Shown piece by piece: positions 24,498 to 33,309 of a DNA stretch of 64,000 nucleotides (positions are counted from its first letter, which is position 1; each line of letters starts with the position of its first letter). The notes under the pieces were generated by a model that was given only the letters and a program-made list of their open reading frames with translations, was not told the origin of the DNA and did not search any database. The translations under genes and the position numbers were made by a program. Source of the stretch: Methylocaldum sp002005105 (GTDB lineage: Bacteria; Pseudomonadota; Gammaproteobacteria; Methylococcales; Methylococcaceae); NCBI RefSeq assembly GCF_051027545.1, contig NZ_CP194902.1:1488001-1552000 (forward strand), written 5' to 3'.

Positions 24498-25328
24498 TCA
24501 GTCCGCGACTCCCAGTATGACCGACCCGGCCTTGAACACGGCATGGGCCGCATCGCCCTCGCGCAGCCCCATCGAGTCCACGCTCTCGTTGGTGATGGTG
24601 GCGGCGATCGAATCGCCGCCCGCCAGTTCGATCACCACTTCGGAATTCACCGCGCCCTTTTGAATGCGCTTGACCGTCCCTTTCAACTGATTGCGCGCCG
24701 ATAGGCGGTATCCGCCGAAATCCTTGACGATCATGACCAGCGGGGCCTTGATCAGCGCCATCGCGTCGTCGCCGTTCCTGACGCCCAGCGATTCCGCCGA
24801 TTCCTTGGTGATGGCCGACACGATCGTTTCTCCGCCCTTGAGTCCTATGCATACTTCCACGGTGACCGCGCCGGTACGGATGTCGGTCACTTTGCCGAAG
24901 AGCTGGTTGCGCGCGCTTGCTTTCACGTTCAATCTCCTGAATAAGAAAATGAGGTTCGGGTTGTCCGCCAGTTGCCGGTTTTTCGCATCCAGGAAGCGGC
25001 GGTGTTCTTCCTGTAATCCGGTAAAAAGCGCCAATAACTCCCGGCCGACGGCGGTGAGCTTGGTGCCCCCTCCGTGGCGGCCGCCCACGGCGGTGGAAAC
25101 CAGAAGCTCCGGCGACAGGTTGTTGGCCCGCTCCACCATTTCCCAGGCGCCTTTGTAACTTAGGCCCACATCTTTTGCTGCCCGGTTGATGGAACCCGTT
25201 TTTCCGATGGCGGCGAGCAATCGAAAGAGACGTTCGTTGAGGCCGCCGATCAGTCGGAGTTCGCCCTCGACCAAGGCGGGCGGATCGATCTTGTGATTCG
25301 GATTCGTCATCGATTGTTGGCTCTTCAT
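24498..25328 (-). CDS. modE: Molybdate-responsive regulator ModE
   Basis: This is a 276-residue ModE with the full three-part layout. The N-terminal LysR-type winged HTH covers about 25-125 (TGSINRAAKDVGLSYKGAWEMVERAN). Two Mop/TOBE domains follow at about 135-200 and 210-275 (SARNQLFGKVTDIRTG and SARNQLKGTVKRIQKG), which bind molybdate at the dimer interface. The gene is last in the molybdate operon and overlaps modC (ATGA). It probably represses the operon through the site at 30940-30965 when molybdate is ample. Confidence 0.93.
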   Translation of the reverse strand: MKSQQSMTNPNHKIDPPALVEGELRLIGGLNERLFRLLAAIGKTGSINRAAKDVGLSYKGAWEMVERANNLSPELLVSTAVGGRHGGGTKLTAVGRELLALFTGLQEEHRRFLDAKNRQLADNPNLIFLFRRLNVKASARNQLFGKVTDIRTGAVTVEVCIGLKGGETIVSAITKESAESLGVRNGDDAMALIKAPLVMIVKDFGGYRLSARNQLKGTVKRIQKGAVNSEVVIELAGGDSIAATITNESVDSMGLREGDAAHAVFKAGSVILGVAD

Positions 25329-26233
25329 GAACGGGATGGGGAGAGGCGGCCGGGATTCCGATCCACTTTCATCACGAGCGGATTGAAGGCTTTGGAAACC
25401 AGCATGACCGTGTCGCCGACTTGGATGTCCAGCATTTCCTGTGCCGTGGCGATCACTTGCACCACCCGGTTGCCGATCAGGATCGAGAGCGTGAACACGA
25501 CGTCGTTGGGCTCGACCGCGAGCACTTCGCCGGTGAACTGAAATTTTCCGCTGATCCGGCGATTGCTGAAAACCTCGGCGGGGCGTCCGCGGGCGACCGT
25601 TCGGCCGCCCTCGATGACGATGACCCGATCGGACAGCCTGTAAACTTCGCCGAGGTCGTGGCTGACCATCAGGGTGGTCATCCTGAAATGCCGCTGTATC
25701 CTCAGAATTTCGTTTTGAAGGCGTTGGCGGGTTTCACCGTCCAGGGCGGAAAGCGGCTCGTCCAGCAGCAAGAGCCGGGGTCTCCGGGCCAAGGCGCGGG
25801 CCAGCGCCACCCGCTGTTGTTGTCCCCCGGACAGGGTGGTCGGGAGGCGCCGCTCCAGTTCCCGTATGTCCATCAGCTCCAGGAGTTCGTCCAGATAGCG
25901 TTCGTCCTTGGGATCCCCCAGCGCGATGCGGAGATTCTCGCGCACGCTCAGATTCGGAAAAAGGGCATAGTCCTGGAATACGAAACCGACTCGGCGCTTC
26001 TGGGGCGGGATGTCGATGCCCTTGGTCCGGTCGAACCAGATCTCGCCGCCTACGGCGATTCTGCCGTGATCGGGCTCGGTCAGCCCGGCGATGCAGCGAA
26101 GACAAGTGGTTTTTCCGACGCCCGACCGCCCGAACAAGGTGAGAAACTGTCCGGTCTCGGCTTCGAGCTCGATGTCCAGGGTCACGTTCCCTTCCGCGGT
26201 GTGCAGGTTTTTTCGCAGCGATAGTTCCAGCAT
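25325..26233 (-). CDS. modC: Molybdate ABC transporter ATPase ModC
   Basis: This is a 302-residue ATPase powering molybdate import. Walker A is FGRSGVGKTT, the Q-loop FVFQDYALFPNL, the signature LSGGQQQRVALARAL, Walker B LLLLDEPLSALD, and the switch VSHDLGEVY. A C-terminal TOBE/Mop domain (about 235-295) is typical of ModC. I chose the ATG at 26233, which overlaps the modB stop by one base, over a TTG one codon upstream. Confidence 0.93.
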   Translation of the reverse strand: MLELSLRKNLHTAEGNVTLDIELEAETGQFLTLFGRSGVGKTTCLRCIAGLTEPDHGRIAVGGEIWFDRTKGIDIPPQKRRVGFVFQDYALFPNLSVRENLRIALGDPKDERYLDELLELMDIRELERRLPTTLSGGQQQRVALARALARRPRLLLLDEPLSALDGETRQRLQNEILRIQRHFRMTTLMVSHDLGEVYRLSDRVIVIEGGRTVARGRPAEVFSNRRISGKFQFTGEVLAVEPNDVVFTLSILIGNRVVQVIATAQEMLDIQVGDTVMLVSKAFNPLVMKVDRNPGRLSPSRS

Positions 26234-26904
26234 CAATGGGGTCCCAATGCGCGTTTGTTGATGAAAAATACCGCAAGCAGTATGGAGAAGCTCAGGGCGA
26301 ACAAGACGAACGCATAAAAATTGGCCGCATCGTAGTTGAGCGATTCCACCTCATCGTAAATGGCGATGGAAGCCACTCGGGTCACGCCCGGAATGCTGCC
26401 GCCCATCATCAGCACCACGCCGAATTCGCCGATGGTATGGGCGAAACTGATCACGGCTCCGGCAAGCAGGGAGGGCTTGATGTTGGGCAGCAGAATCCGC
26501 GTCAGGGTTTTCCAGCGCGACAAGCCGAGCGTGTAGGCCGCCTCCGTGAGGCTGCGCGGCAGGTTCTGAAAACCCGACTGCACCGGGTGGACCATGAACG
26601 GCAGGCTGAACAATACGGACGCGACGACTAGTCCTTCGAAACTGAACACGAGCCGCAGCCCGAAGGTCTCGTCCAGAAAACGGCCGAAGGCGTTTTTGGG
26701 GCTGAAAGCCAGGAGCAAATAAAAGCCGAGCACCGAGGGCGGCAAGACCAAGGGCATGGCGACCAGGGCTTCCACCGCCGCCTTCAGGCGAAAGCGGCCG
26801 AAAGCCAGCCAGTAAGCCAGGGGCACGCCGATGAGGAACAATATCGCCGTCGTGACCGTGGCGAGCTTCAGAGTGAGGATCAGGGGTTGCCAATCATAGG
26901 CCAT
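26233..26904 (-). CDS. modB: Molybdate ABC transporter permease ModB
   Basis: This is a 223-residue inner-membrane permease with five or six helices, the usual ModB length. The EAA loop is LTEAAYTLGLSRWKTLTRILLPN. LVLPPSVLGFYLLLAF and MMGGSIPGVTRVASIAIYDEVE are ModB signatures. It overlaps the molbindin gene by 11 bases upstream and modC by one base downstream. With ModC and one of the two ModA proteins it forms the importer. Confidence 0.93.
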   Translation of the reverse strand: MAYDWQPLILTLKLATVTTAILFLIGVPLAYWLAFGRFRLKAAVEALVAMPLVLPPSVLGFYLLLAFSPKNAFGRFLDETFGLRLVFSFEGLVVASVLFSLPFMVHPVQSGFQNLPRSLTEAAYTLGLSRWKTLTRILLPNIKPSLLAGAVISFAHTIGEFGVVLMMGGSIPGVTRVASIAIYDEVESLNYDAANFYAFVLFALSFSILLAVFFINKRALGPH

Positions 26905-27307
26905 CGGCGCGTTCCCCCAGCATGACCTCGTTGGCCTTGATCAAGGCCTCGACGCGATCGCCCACGGCCAATTCCAGCCGCTCGGCGGCCCGGCGAGTGA
27001 TAACGGACACCAGGCGGTGGCCTCCGCAATCGAGCGTCACCTCGGCCAATAGCTTGCCCTTGCGGATGTCGGCGATTTCGCCCTGTAGCCGGTTGCGCAG
27101 GCTCAGGCGACCGCTCAAGTCTTTGCCGAGCGAAACTTCCGTTTCCTTGAACAGGACCGATACGGCGTTGCCCGCTTCGAGATAGGGTGCGGATTCCGCC
27201 GTTTCCACCAGCATCGCGGTCAGCGTGTTTTCTCCCACGGCGACATCGACCAGCGAAATATCCCCTTCGCTGGCGACGGCAACGATGATTCCCGGCAATC
27301 GGTTCAC
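26894..27307 (-). CDS. Molbindin-like protein with two Mop domains
   Basis: This is a 137-residue cytoplasmic protein consisting only of two Mop/TOBE domains (about 3-66 and 68-136; the second shows SLRNRLQGEIADIRKG). Such molbindins store or buffer molybdate or tungstate. The start is the GTG at 27307, which overlaps the modA stop (GTGA). The frame is open further upstream but that part is modA in another frame. Its place inside the uptake operon suits a sink for imported oxyanion. Confidence 0.85.
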   Translation of the reverse strand: MNRLPGIIVAVASEGDISLVDVAVGENTLTAMLVETAESAPYLEAGNAVSVLFKETEVSLGKDLSGRLSLRNRLQGEIADIRKGKLLAEVTLDCGGHRLVSVITRRAAERLELAVGDRVEALIKANEVMLGERADGL

Positions 27308-28068
27308 GGCAGCCGATACCCTTGCCGGGCGAAGATGTCCCGTGCGGTCCGAGAAAACAGGAAGTCGAAAAAGCGTTTCGCCGCCGCGGGCCGATGTTCC
27401 TCCCCGTGCTTCAGAATGACGGCGGCCTGGGCGATGGGTCGATAGGCTTCCTCGGGAATTTCCATCCAGTGTCCCCGGTCCTTCAGCGCCGCCGTCAACA
27501 CCGTGGACTTCGCGGTCAAGCCGATCTCGGCCGCCTGTGACAGCACGAACTGGTTGACCTGGGGAACGGTCTCGCCGTAAACGATTTTCTCTTGGAGAGC
27601 GGGCAGCAACCGATAGTGGCGCAGAGCCTCCATGGCCGCCCGGCCATAAGGCGCGCCCTTCGGATTGGCGAGAGCGATTTTGCGGATGCCCGGCGCCTTG
27701 AGCACCGCGGTCAAGCCCTTGTCGAAGGCGACGTCGCCGAGGGTCCACGCCACCAGCGCCCCGTAGACGTAGACCCTGGGCGGCGTGACGGCCAAACCGG
27801 ATTTGTACAGATGCTCGGGATAACTGACATCCGCCGAAACGAAGACATCGAAGGGCGCGCCCTGTTCGACCTGGGCGGCGATCTTGCCCGAGGACGTGAA
27901 CACCGGCTCGATCTCGATGCCGGATTCCTGCTCGAAAGCCTGTTTCAGTTCCGGAAAGTTGGCCTGAATGCCCGCCGCGGCGGCCACCGTCAGAGTGTCC
28001 CGCGCCGCGAGCGGCGGCGCTGTGGCCAAAAGGCAAATGGAAAGTACGAAGAACGGGTGTTTCATCAT
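27304..28068 (-). CDS. modA: Molybdate-binding protein ModA (proximal to modB)
   Basis: This is a periplasmic binding protein of about 254 residues. The signal peptide (MMKHPFFVLSICLLATAPPL) ends near AARDT. The oxyanion-binding loops are recognisable: VAAAAGIQANF, TSSGKIAAQVEQGAPFDVFVSAD, NPKGAPYGRAA and GETVPQVNQFV. I prefer the ATG at 28068 because AAAGGTCC precedes it; the ORF opens seven codons earlier. It differs clearly from the second ModA encoded at 28402, which suggests two affinities or oxyanions. Confidence 0.9.
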   Translation of the reverse strand: MMKHPFFVLSICLLATAPPLAARDTLTVAAAAGIQANFPELKQAFEQESGIEIEPVFTSSGKIAAQVEQGAPFDVFVSADVSYPEHLYKSGLAVTPPRVYVYGALVAWTLGDVAFDKGLTAVLKAPGIRKIALANPKGAPYGRAAMEALRHYRLLPALQEKIVYGETVPQVNQFVLSQAAEIGLTAKSTVLTAALKDRGHWMEIPEEAYRPIAQAAVILKHGEEHRPAAAKRFFDFLFSRTARDIFARQGYRLP

Positions 28069-28168
28069 AGGACCTTTGAATATCGTCAAACAAAAACACG
28101 TTCACCGATAGCCGATTCGGTAGCGCCGTGTCCGCCGAACATCGCGACGGTAAGCGAGAACATGGCGA

Positions 28169-28405
28169 TTATCCAGCGCGCCACATCTTGATCACCGACA
28201 ACGCCAGACTGACGAACTTGTTGACGATGACCGCTTCCAGGGCCGGGAATTGAAATGTCCCGATGAGCAGCGGCAAGCGGAATTCCGCGCCTCCCAGTCC
28301 GATCAGGCCGCCCAGGGTAACGATTAGCGCCCCGCCGCCGAAGGCGGATACCCCGCGCCGCGTCGTCGCGGGCGCAGTGAGATTCGGATCGGCGTGCCGA
28401 CTCAT
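28169..28405 (-). pseudogene. Truncated TauE/SafE permease gene
   Basis: A 78-residue frame overlaps the upstream modA stop (ATGA). Its sequence GGALIVTLGGLIGLGGAEFRLPLLIGTF followed by VIVNKFVSLALSVIKMW matches the first two helices of TauE/SafE exporters, normally about 240 residues. It then stops (TGA-type end at 28169), and I find no continuation in any frame before modA at 28068. It is probably the remnant of an anion permease once coupled to modA, though a short membrane peptide could still be made. Confidence 0.7.
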
Positions 28406-29184
28406 AGCGCGGGCGCCGCTTCGCCCGGCAGAACAAAGCCGTAGCGACGGAAGATCGCCCGCGCCGGTTCGGCGGCGACGAATTCGGCGAACGTCTCGGC
28501 CAATGGATTGTTCTCGGCCCGCTTGACGACGACGTAGGCCTGATCCAGAGGGGAATGCAGATTCTCCGGAACCAGCGAATACCCGCCTTTCTCCTTCAGC
28601 GCGGGACTCACGGCCAGCGACAGGGCGATGATGCCGACATCGGCGGCGCCGGTCTCGGCGAACTGGGCGGTCTGCGCCACGTTTTCGCCGAACACCAATT
28701 TCTTTTCCACTTTCGACCACAGACCGGCTTTCTTCAGTGCCTCCTCCGCACGCATGCCGTAGGGGGCATGCTTGGGATTGGCGATGGCGATCCTGGTGAT
28801 TTGGGGACTGTCCAAGTTCTTTAGTGTCATCTTGCTGGCGTCGGTCCGTGCACTCCACAGCACGATGCGGCCGCGGGCGTACATCCTGACCTCGGAAGCC
28901 GTCAGCCCCTGCTCTTTAAGCTTTTCCGGAAACTTGATGTCGGCCGAAAAGAAGATGTCGAAAGGCGCTTCGTGCACGATTTGTTCGTAAAACTTGCCGG
29001 ACGAACCGGTGACGAGATCCACCGTCGCTTCCGGGTGGCGGTCTTTGAAGGATGTCACGATTTCGTCCATTGCATACTTGAGATCCGCCGCGGCGGTGAT
29101 GGTGAGCTTGCCTGTCTCGGCGCCCTGAGCGGTGTGGCCTATGGTTATCAGATGGAGCAAAAAGATCAATAAGAAGCGATGCAT
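28402..29184 (-). CDS. modA: Molybdate/tungstate-binding protein ModA (second copy)
   Basis: This is a 260-residue periplasmic binding protein. Signal peptide MHRFLLIFLLHLITIGHTAQ, cleavage near GAETG. Binding loops TAAADLKYAMDEIV, VTGSSGKFYEQIVHEAPFD, NPKHAPYGMRAEEAL and GENVAQTAQFAETG are typical of ModA. GGAGAAC precedes the ATG at 29184. It lies 65 bases downstream of the porin gene. Only one ModBC pair is present, so both ModA proteins probably feed the same permease. Confidence 0.9.
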   Translation of the reverse strand: MHRFLLIFLLHLITIGHTAQGAETGKLTITAAADLKYAMDEIVTSFKDRHPEATVDLVTGSSGKFYEQIVHEAPFDIFFSADIKFPEKLKEQGLTASEVRMYARGRIVLWSARTDASKMTLKNLDSPQITRIAIANPKHAPYGMRAEEALKKAGLWSKVEKKLVFGENVAQTAQFAETGAADVGIIALSLAVSPALKEKGGYSLVPENLHSPLDQAYVVVKRAENNPLAETFAEFVAAEPARAIFRRYGFVLPGEAAPAL

Positions 29185-29249
29185 GGCTGAGTTCTCCACA
29201 GTTTGAACAGATCGGGTTTTTCGAGAAATCCGGGTTTTCGGCTCTTGTA

Positions 29250-30794
29250 TCAGAACTGATACTGAAACCGGGTCAGGAACACTTTTTCCGTCGGACGGTC
29301 CCGGCCTCGGGCCGCGCCGCCGTCGAAATAGGTCTGGGCGTAATCGGCCATCAACTTGATATTGGGGTTGAGATACCAGTTGAGGCCCAGCGCCCACTCG
29401 GTGGCTTTGCTGGCCGAGGTGGACGGGTTGGCGAAAGCGCCGTTGTGCTTGAAAGTGTCGTCGTCCACGTCCAGTTCGCCCCATCGCGCGGCGATCTGGA
29501 AAGCGCCCCAGGTGCCGGCGAAGGGATCGAAGTTTCGGGCCGGCTTGATCCCGAAGAACGAGTTCCTTTCGCCGGTCAGCACATACGAGGTCTGCACTTG
29601 CCAGGCGGTGTTGTCCTGGCGCGCGGTTCGGGTTCTCGTACCGTCGGCGAGGCGCTGGGATGAAATCACGTACTCGGTCAGCAGCCCGAACGGCCCCCAG
29701 TACCAATAAGCCCCGGACGTGATGCGGTAGGCGTCTCCGAAAGCGGTGACGTTCGGGTTGTAATTCAGGAAAGCCTGCTGTCCGGCCGAGGTCAGCCGGT
29801 TCAAGCTGTGTCCTCTCGGTTGCCCCCAACTGCCAGCAAGATTGATACCCAGGCCTTCCAAAGCCGGGATGCCGCTGTGCATGAAAGGATGCGAAATGAG
29901 ACGGCCGGCGAACTCCTTGTTGTCGTCCCGCTCGCTGTCTACGTTACCCCCGTCGCGGGCGCCGTTGAAGACGCCGAGTTCGTAGCCGAAGAACTCCTTG
30001 AACACCGGCAAGATCGTGTACTGCGTTTTATAGCCGGGGTAAGGGATCTGGCCGTGCAGCATTACGCCGATATCGCGTGCCGGCGTGAGGTTCTGGGTCA
30101 GTGCTCGCTCGACGAACGCGATATTGGGCGCGCCTTGCTGACGTTCCAGGCCGTTGATGGGCGGTCTGAATTTGCCCGCCATCAGGCTGGCGTACGGAAA
30201 ATAGTGCAAATCGGCGAAGGCGTCGAACAGGCGCAGATTGCCTTGGCCGAAATCCGGCGAGAAACGGAAATCCGCCCATTTGAAGAAGGTGCCGTCGATG
30301 GTCAGACGGGCGCGGCGGATGGAAAACTTGTCCGGAATCGCATCGCCCGTCGAATCGTCCATGAAAAAATTGCCGTCGGCCTGGGCATAGGCGCGGAGGC
30401 TCAGGCGATAGTTCTCGTCGGCGGATTTGACGACCAGGCCCTTGTTGCCGATCTCGACCTTGGGCGCATTCTTTGCCGCTTCCGCCGTCACCTTGCGATC
30501 CTGCTCGATTTTTTTCTCGAGCGTGGCGACTTTGTCGTTCAGCGCTTTTACCTCGCCGTCAGATGTGGCAACGGGGAGATTTTTCGGATTCGTTTCCTGC
30601 GTTTTTGCGGCGATTTGTTTACGAAGCTGCGTGTTTTCATTCTCCGATTGTTCCAGGCGGGTTTCCATTTCCACGAGGCGCCGTTCCATCGCCTGCATGC
30701 GTTCTTCCATGGTCGCCGCAGACACGCCGTGAGGCGAGCTAAAGAGTAAGCCGTGACAAGCGACGGCGAGCGCTGTTTTTTTTCTTATAGTCAT
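29250..30794 (-). CDS. OprO/OprP-like anion porin
   Basis: This is a 514-residue outer-membrane porin. A signal peptide is followed by a coiled coil at about 30-65 (MEERMQAMERRLVEMETRLE, a trimerisation segment) and then a phosphate-selective-porin O/P-type beta-barrel from about 110 (IRRARLTIDGTFFKWADFRF, FAGRLISHPF) to the terminal Phe (FLTRFQYQF). I chose the ATG at 30794 with GGGGAAAC upstream over a TTG five codons earlier. It is first in the molybdate operon, downstream of a ModE-type box, so molybdate or tungstate passage is inferred. Confidence 0.87.
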   Translation of the reverse strand: MTIRKKTALAVACHGLLFSSPHGVSAATMEERMQAMERRLVEMETRLEQSENENTQLRKQIAAKTQETNPKNLPVATSDGEVKALNDKVATLEKKIEQDRKVTAEAAKNAPKVEIGNKGLVVKSADENYRLSLRAYAQADGNFFMDDSTGDAIPDKFSIRRARLTIDGTFFKWADFRFSPDFGQGNLRLFDAFADLHYFPYASLMAGKFRPPINGLERQQGAPNIAFVERALTQNLTPARDIGVMLHGQIPYPGYKTQYTILPVFKEFFGYELGVFNGARDGGNVDSERDDNKEFAGRLISHPFMHSGIPALEGLGINLAGSWGQPRGHSLNRLTSAGQQAFLNYNPNVTAFGDAYRITSGAYWYWGPFGLLTEYVISSQRLADGTRTRTARQDNTAWQVQTSYVLTGERNSFFGIKPARNFDPFAGTWGAFQIAARWGELDVDDDTFKHNGAFANPSTSASKATEWALGLNWYLNPNIKLMADYAQTYFDGGAARGRDRPTEKVFLTRFQYQF

Positions 30795-31357
30795 GAGAAG
30801 TTTCCCCAATTTGTTTGGCCGTTAAGCTGCGACGCCTCATTGCAAGCCGTCTCCGATCGCGATGGCTGGTTCTTTGATTGGTGTTTCCCCCCTTCCGGTC
30901 CACGTCATTGCGTAGCCGAAAAACCCTTTGAACGTTAATTCGTTATTTATTTAAAGTTATAACGATAATCGAGCAAAAACAGGGCCAATAATGGGGCGAA
31001 CATCTCGACGAGAGGGAATTGGTCGGCAACGGCTGGCGTCCCGCAACTGCCGGAGGCCTAGTGCCTATGCTGTTGAATATTCGGCGGAAACGCGTTTTCG
31101 CTTGGGCTTAATCGTTCGGTTTGTGCTTCGTTATATACGTTAATAAATATCGATACAAGTAGTTCGGCCGGCGAGCGTCGGATAGCTATGGTGGCGAAAG
31201 GAATGTCAGGTTTCGAACAGGAAGAATGTCGGTTTTCCAACAAAAGCGATCGGCGGATCACGGCAGTCGGGCGAGAACTCGGCTAAGCTTCCATGGCGCC
31301 GGAACGGGCACCGTTGCCTGCCGGTGTCCTGAGTATTACCCCTAATTGGAGATGTCT
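30795..31357. other. Divergent intergenic region of mod operon and DUF3617 gene
   Basis: No gene is supported here. The AT-rich island at 30930-30985 is the likely promoter of the porin-mod operon and carries the ModE-type site. A further AT-rich stretch lies near 31130-31165. The ORFs on the minus strand here lack ribosome sites and family features. Confidence 0.5.
30940..30965 (-). promoter_or_regulatory. ModE-type operator upstream of porin-mod operon
   Basis: TCGTTAT (30940-30946) and ATAACGA (30959-30965) form a perfect 7-bp inverted repeat with a 12-base spacer. As I recall the E. coli modA operator, it has CGTTAT-N12-ATAACG, the same half-sites and spacing. It lies about 146 bases upstream of the porin ATG. 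modE is the last gene of the same operon, so a feedback loop is likely. Confidence 0.7.
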
Positions 31358-31987
31358 GTGAACAAGATCGGCAAGTTCGGTGTGGTGGGGATTCTGGTGA
31401 TTGCGGGCGGCGCATCCGCCGCCTCGGCGGAAGAAGTGCCCAAAGTATTTCGCGATGCGCCGGCCCAGAAAGGCCAATGGCGCATGGAGATTCTCAAGTT
31501 CGACGGCGGCGAAGGCGACGGAGAGGCTGTGAGCGCCATGCCCAAAAGCATGTCGATGTGCATGGACAGCATCATGGACATGGCCAAGAAGAGTGAGCAG
31601 CAGCAGGGGCCGAGCACATGCCGCGGCAAGATCCTCGAAAACAAGGATAATCGCGCCGTTTACGAGGCCACGTGCGAAAGCGGCGTCTACCGCAGCACCA
31701 TAACCCGTGAGGGGCCGCGTTCGTTCTTGATCGAAGCCGCCGGGAAGAGCCCAGAAGGCTCTTTCGCCATGACATCACGCTACACCTACGAAGGGCCCTG
31801 CAAGGGAAACGGCGGGCAGCCGGCCATCAGCTTCGACAAGAACAGCGAAGCCTGCAAGGCGATGAAAGCGCAGATGTTCCAGATGGACCCGAAGATTGCG
31901 TGCGCCGGCGCGACGGGAGCGGCCCGCCAAACCTGCGAGCAGCAGATGGCGCAATCGCTCGCTCAAATGAAGAGTATGTGTGAATAA
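31358..31987 (+). CDS. DUF3617 family exported protein
   Basis: This is a 209-residue periplasmic protein of the DUF3617 family. The signal peptide (VNKIGKFGVVGILVIAGGAS) ends near ASAEE. The mature part shows APAQKGQWRMEILKFDG, a Cys/Met-rich segment (MSMCMDSIMDMAKK), and CRGKILENKDNRAVYEATCE typical of the family, with several paired Cys. I chose GTG at 31358 because GGAG ends six bases before it; ATG at 31352 is too close to that site. Function unknown; monocistronic. Confidence 0.78.
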   Translation: MNKIGKFGVVGILVIAGGASAASAEEVPKVFRDAPAQKGQWRMEILKFDGGEGDGEAVSAMPKSMSMCMDSIMDMAKKSEQQQGPSTCRGKILENKDNRAVYEATCESGVYRSTITREGPRSFLIEAAGKSPEGSFAMTSRYTYEGPCKGNGGQPAISFDKNSEACKAMKAQMFQMDPKIACAGATGAARQTCEQQMAQSLAQMKSMCE

Positions 31988-32313
31988 TGGCGGCGTATTC
32001 GATCCGCGAATTTTCCGGATCGTGGGCCCGCGGCTCGGAAATTCTTTCCCGGCGCCGCCGTCCGGCCAACGGATTCGTCGGCAAAGGATTGCCGACCTAC
32101 GACTGAGCACCCTGTAGGTCGGGAATCCTTTCCCGACGTTACGGTCCTACCGAGCGTCTTCGTCGGCAAGGGATTGCCGACCTACGACCGTGCACCCTGT
32201 AGGCCGCGAATCCCTTCCCGACATTCGCTAGATTTTTTGTCGAATGACCGAAGCCGTAGAACGACTCGGGAAACGAGCAACATGCTACGCAGGATAGGGC
32301 GATAGCCGCCAGT
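31988..32313. repeat. REP-like hairpins between DUF3617 and HTH-PBP genes
   Basis: There is no gene here. Hairpins of the GTCGGCAA/TTGCCGAC and GTCGGGAA/TTCCCGAC types occur at about 32080-32103, 32117-32138 and 32163-32186, and a decayed copy at 32197-32222. Loops are AGGA, TCCT and GGGA. The C and G changes in the two arms compensate each other between copies. Confidence 0.75.
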
Positions 32314-33225
32314 TCACGGGCTGTTGTACAGCACTTCGCCCAGCGCCCCGATATCGTAGCCGCCTAGGCTTTGGGCCTTTTCCGCGAATTCCGGGGCGCG
32401 GGTGAATTTCAGCAGGGTTTGGAACGGCGGCTCGAAATAATCGCGCCGGCGGATGACGAGGTCGAAGCGTTCCCGCGCCAGAGGCAGGAATTCCAGTTTC
32501 ATTTGCCGGGCCACGGACTGCACCGCGATGCCGGCGTCCGCCTGGCCGCTGCAGACCGCAAGCCCGATGTCGACGTGGCCGCGGGCCGGCTGGGGCAGGA
32601 GATTCAAACTCTCGATCGAAAGCCCCGACTGCTTGAGCAAGTGCCGGAAGAGCAGACGGCTGCCGGCGCCTTCCTGTCTTTCGATGATCCGCGCGCGGGT
32701 CCGGGCCAAATCGGAGAGGGCACGGATGCCGAGCGGATTGCCGGCCGGGAGCACCAGTCCCTGCTCCCGCCAGGCCCAGTGCAGAACCACGATTTCCGCG
32801 CCTTTCAGATGTTCCTTGACCGCCGGCAAGTTGTATTCGCCGCTTGCCGGGTCGAGCAGGTGAATGCCGCACAGCACCCCTTCGTCGGCGGTGAACCGTT
32901 CCAAACCCTCGGTGCTGCCGTTCATCTGCATGGCCAAGGGGTAGCCGGTTTCTCCCAGTGCCCATTCCAGCAGCGGATCGTGACTGCCGACCACCACCTG
33001 CGGCAGCGGGCGGACTTCCGCGCCCGGCTGTACCTGGAACTCGCTGTTTTGCTTGAGCCAGATGTCGATCTGCTCCTTCGGGAACAGCCACTTGCCCGTG
33101 ACCCGAGTGCAGGGAATGCGTTTCTGGGCAAGCAGATCGTAAATCTTGCGTTCTTTGAGACGCAGATAACGCGCGACTTCCGGAACCGTCATCATGTTCT
33201 GCGTATCCGATTCGTCCTTTACCAT
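32314..33225 (-). CDS. HTH regulator with PBP-like (PF12727-type) domain
   Basis: This is a 303-residue putative one-component regulator. Residues ~10-60 are an excisionase/MerR-like HTH (MTVPEVARYLRLKERKIYDL, RVTGKWLFPKEQIDIWL). Residues ~75-300 form a periplasmic-binding-protein-like domain without a signal peptide, with CGIHLLDPASGEYN and RQEGAGSRLLFRHLL. The same domain is fused to MoeA in the neighbouring gene. A cytoplasmic sensor of molybdate, tungstate or a cofactor intermediate fits both domains. A later ATG at residues 11-12 is also possible. Confidence 0.82.
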   Translation of the reverse strand: MVKDESDTQNMMTVPEVARYLRLKERKIYDLLAQKRIPCTRVTGKWLFPKEQIDIWLKQNSEFQVQPGAEVRPLPQVVVGSHDPLLEWALGETGYPLAMQMNGSTEGLERFTADEGVLCGIHLLDPASGEYNLPAVKEHLKGAEIVVLHWAWREQGLVLPAGNPLGIRALSDLARTRARIIERQEGAGSRLLFRHLLKQSGLSIESLNLLPQPARGHVDIGLAVCSGQADAGIAVQSVARQMKLEFLPLARERFDLVIRRRDYFEPPFQTLLKFTRAPEFAEKAQSLGGYDIGALGEVLYNSP

Positions 33226-33309
33226 GATTGGGTCTCAATCGTTTCTTGGAGTAAGAAATTCAGGGCTGTACCTGCATAAACCAAAGGGATTGTAACCCAA
33301 GGGCTATGG

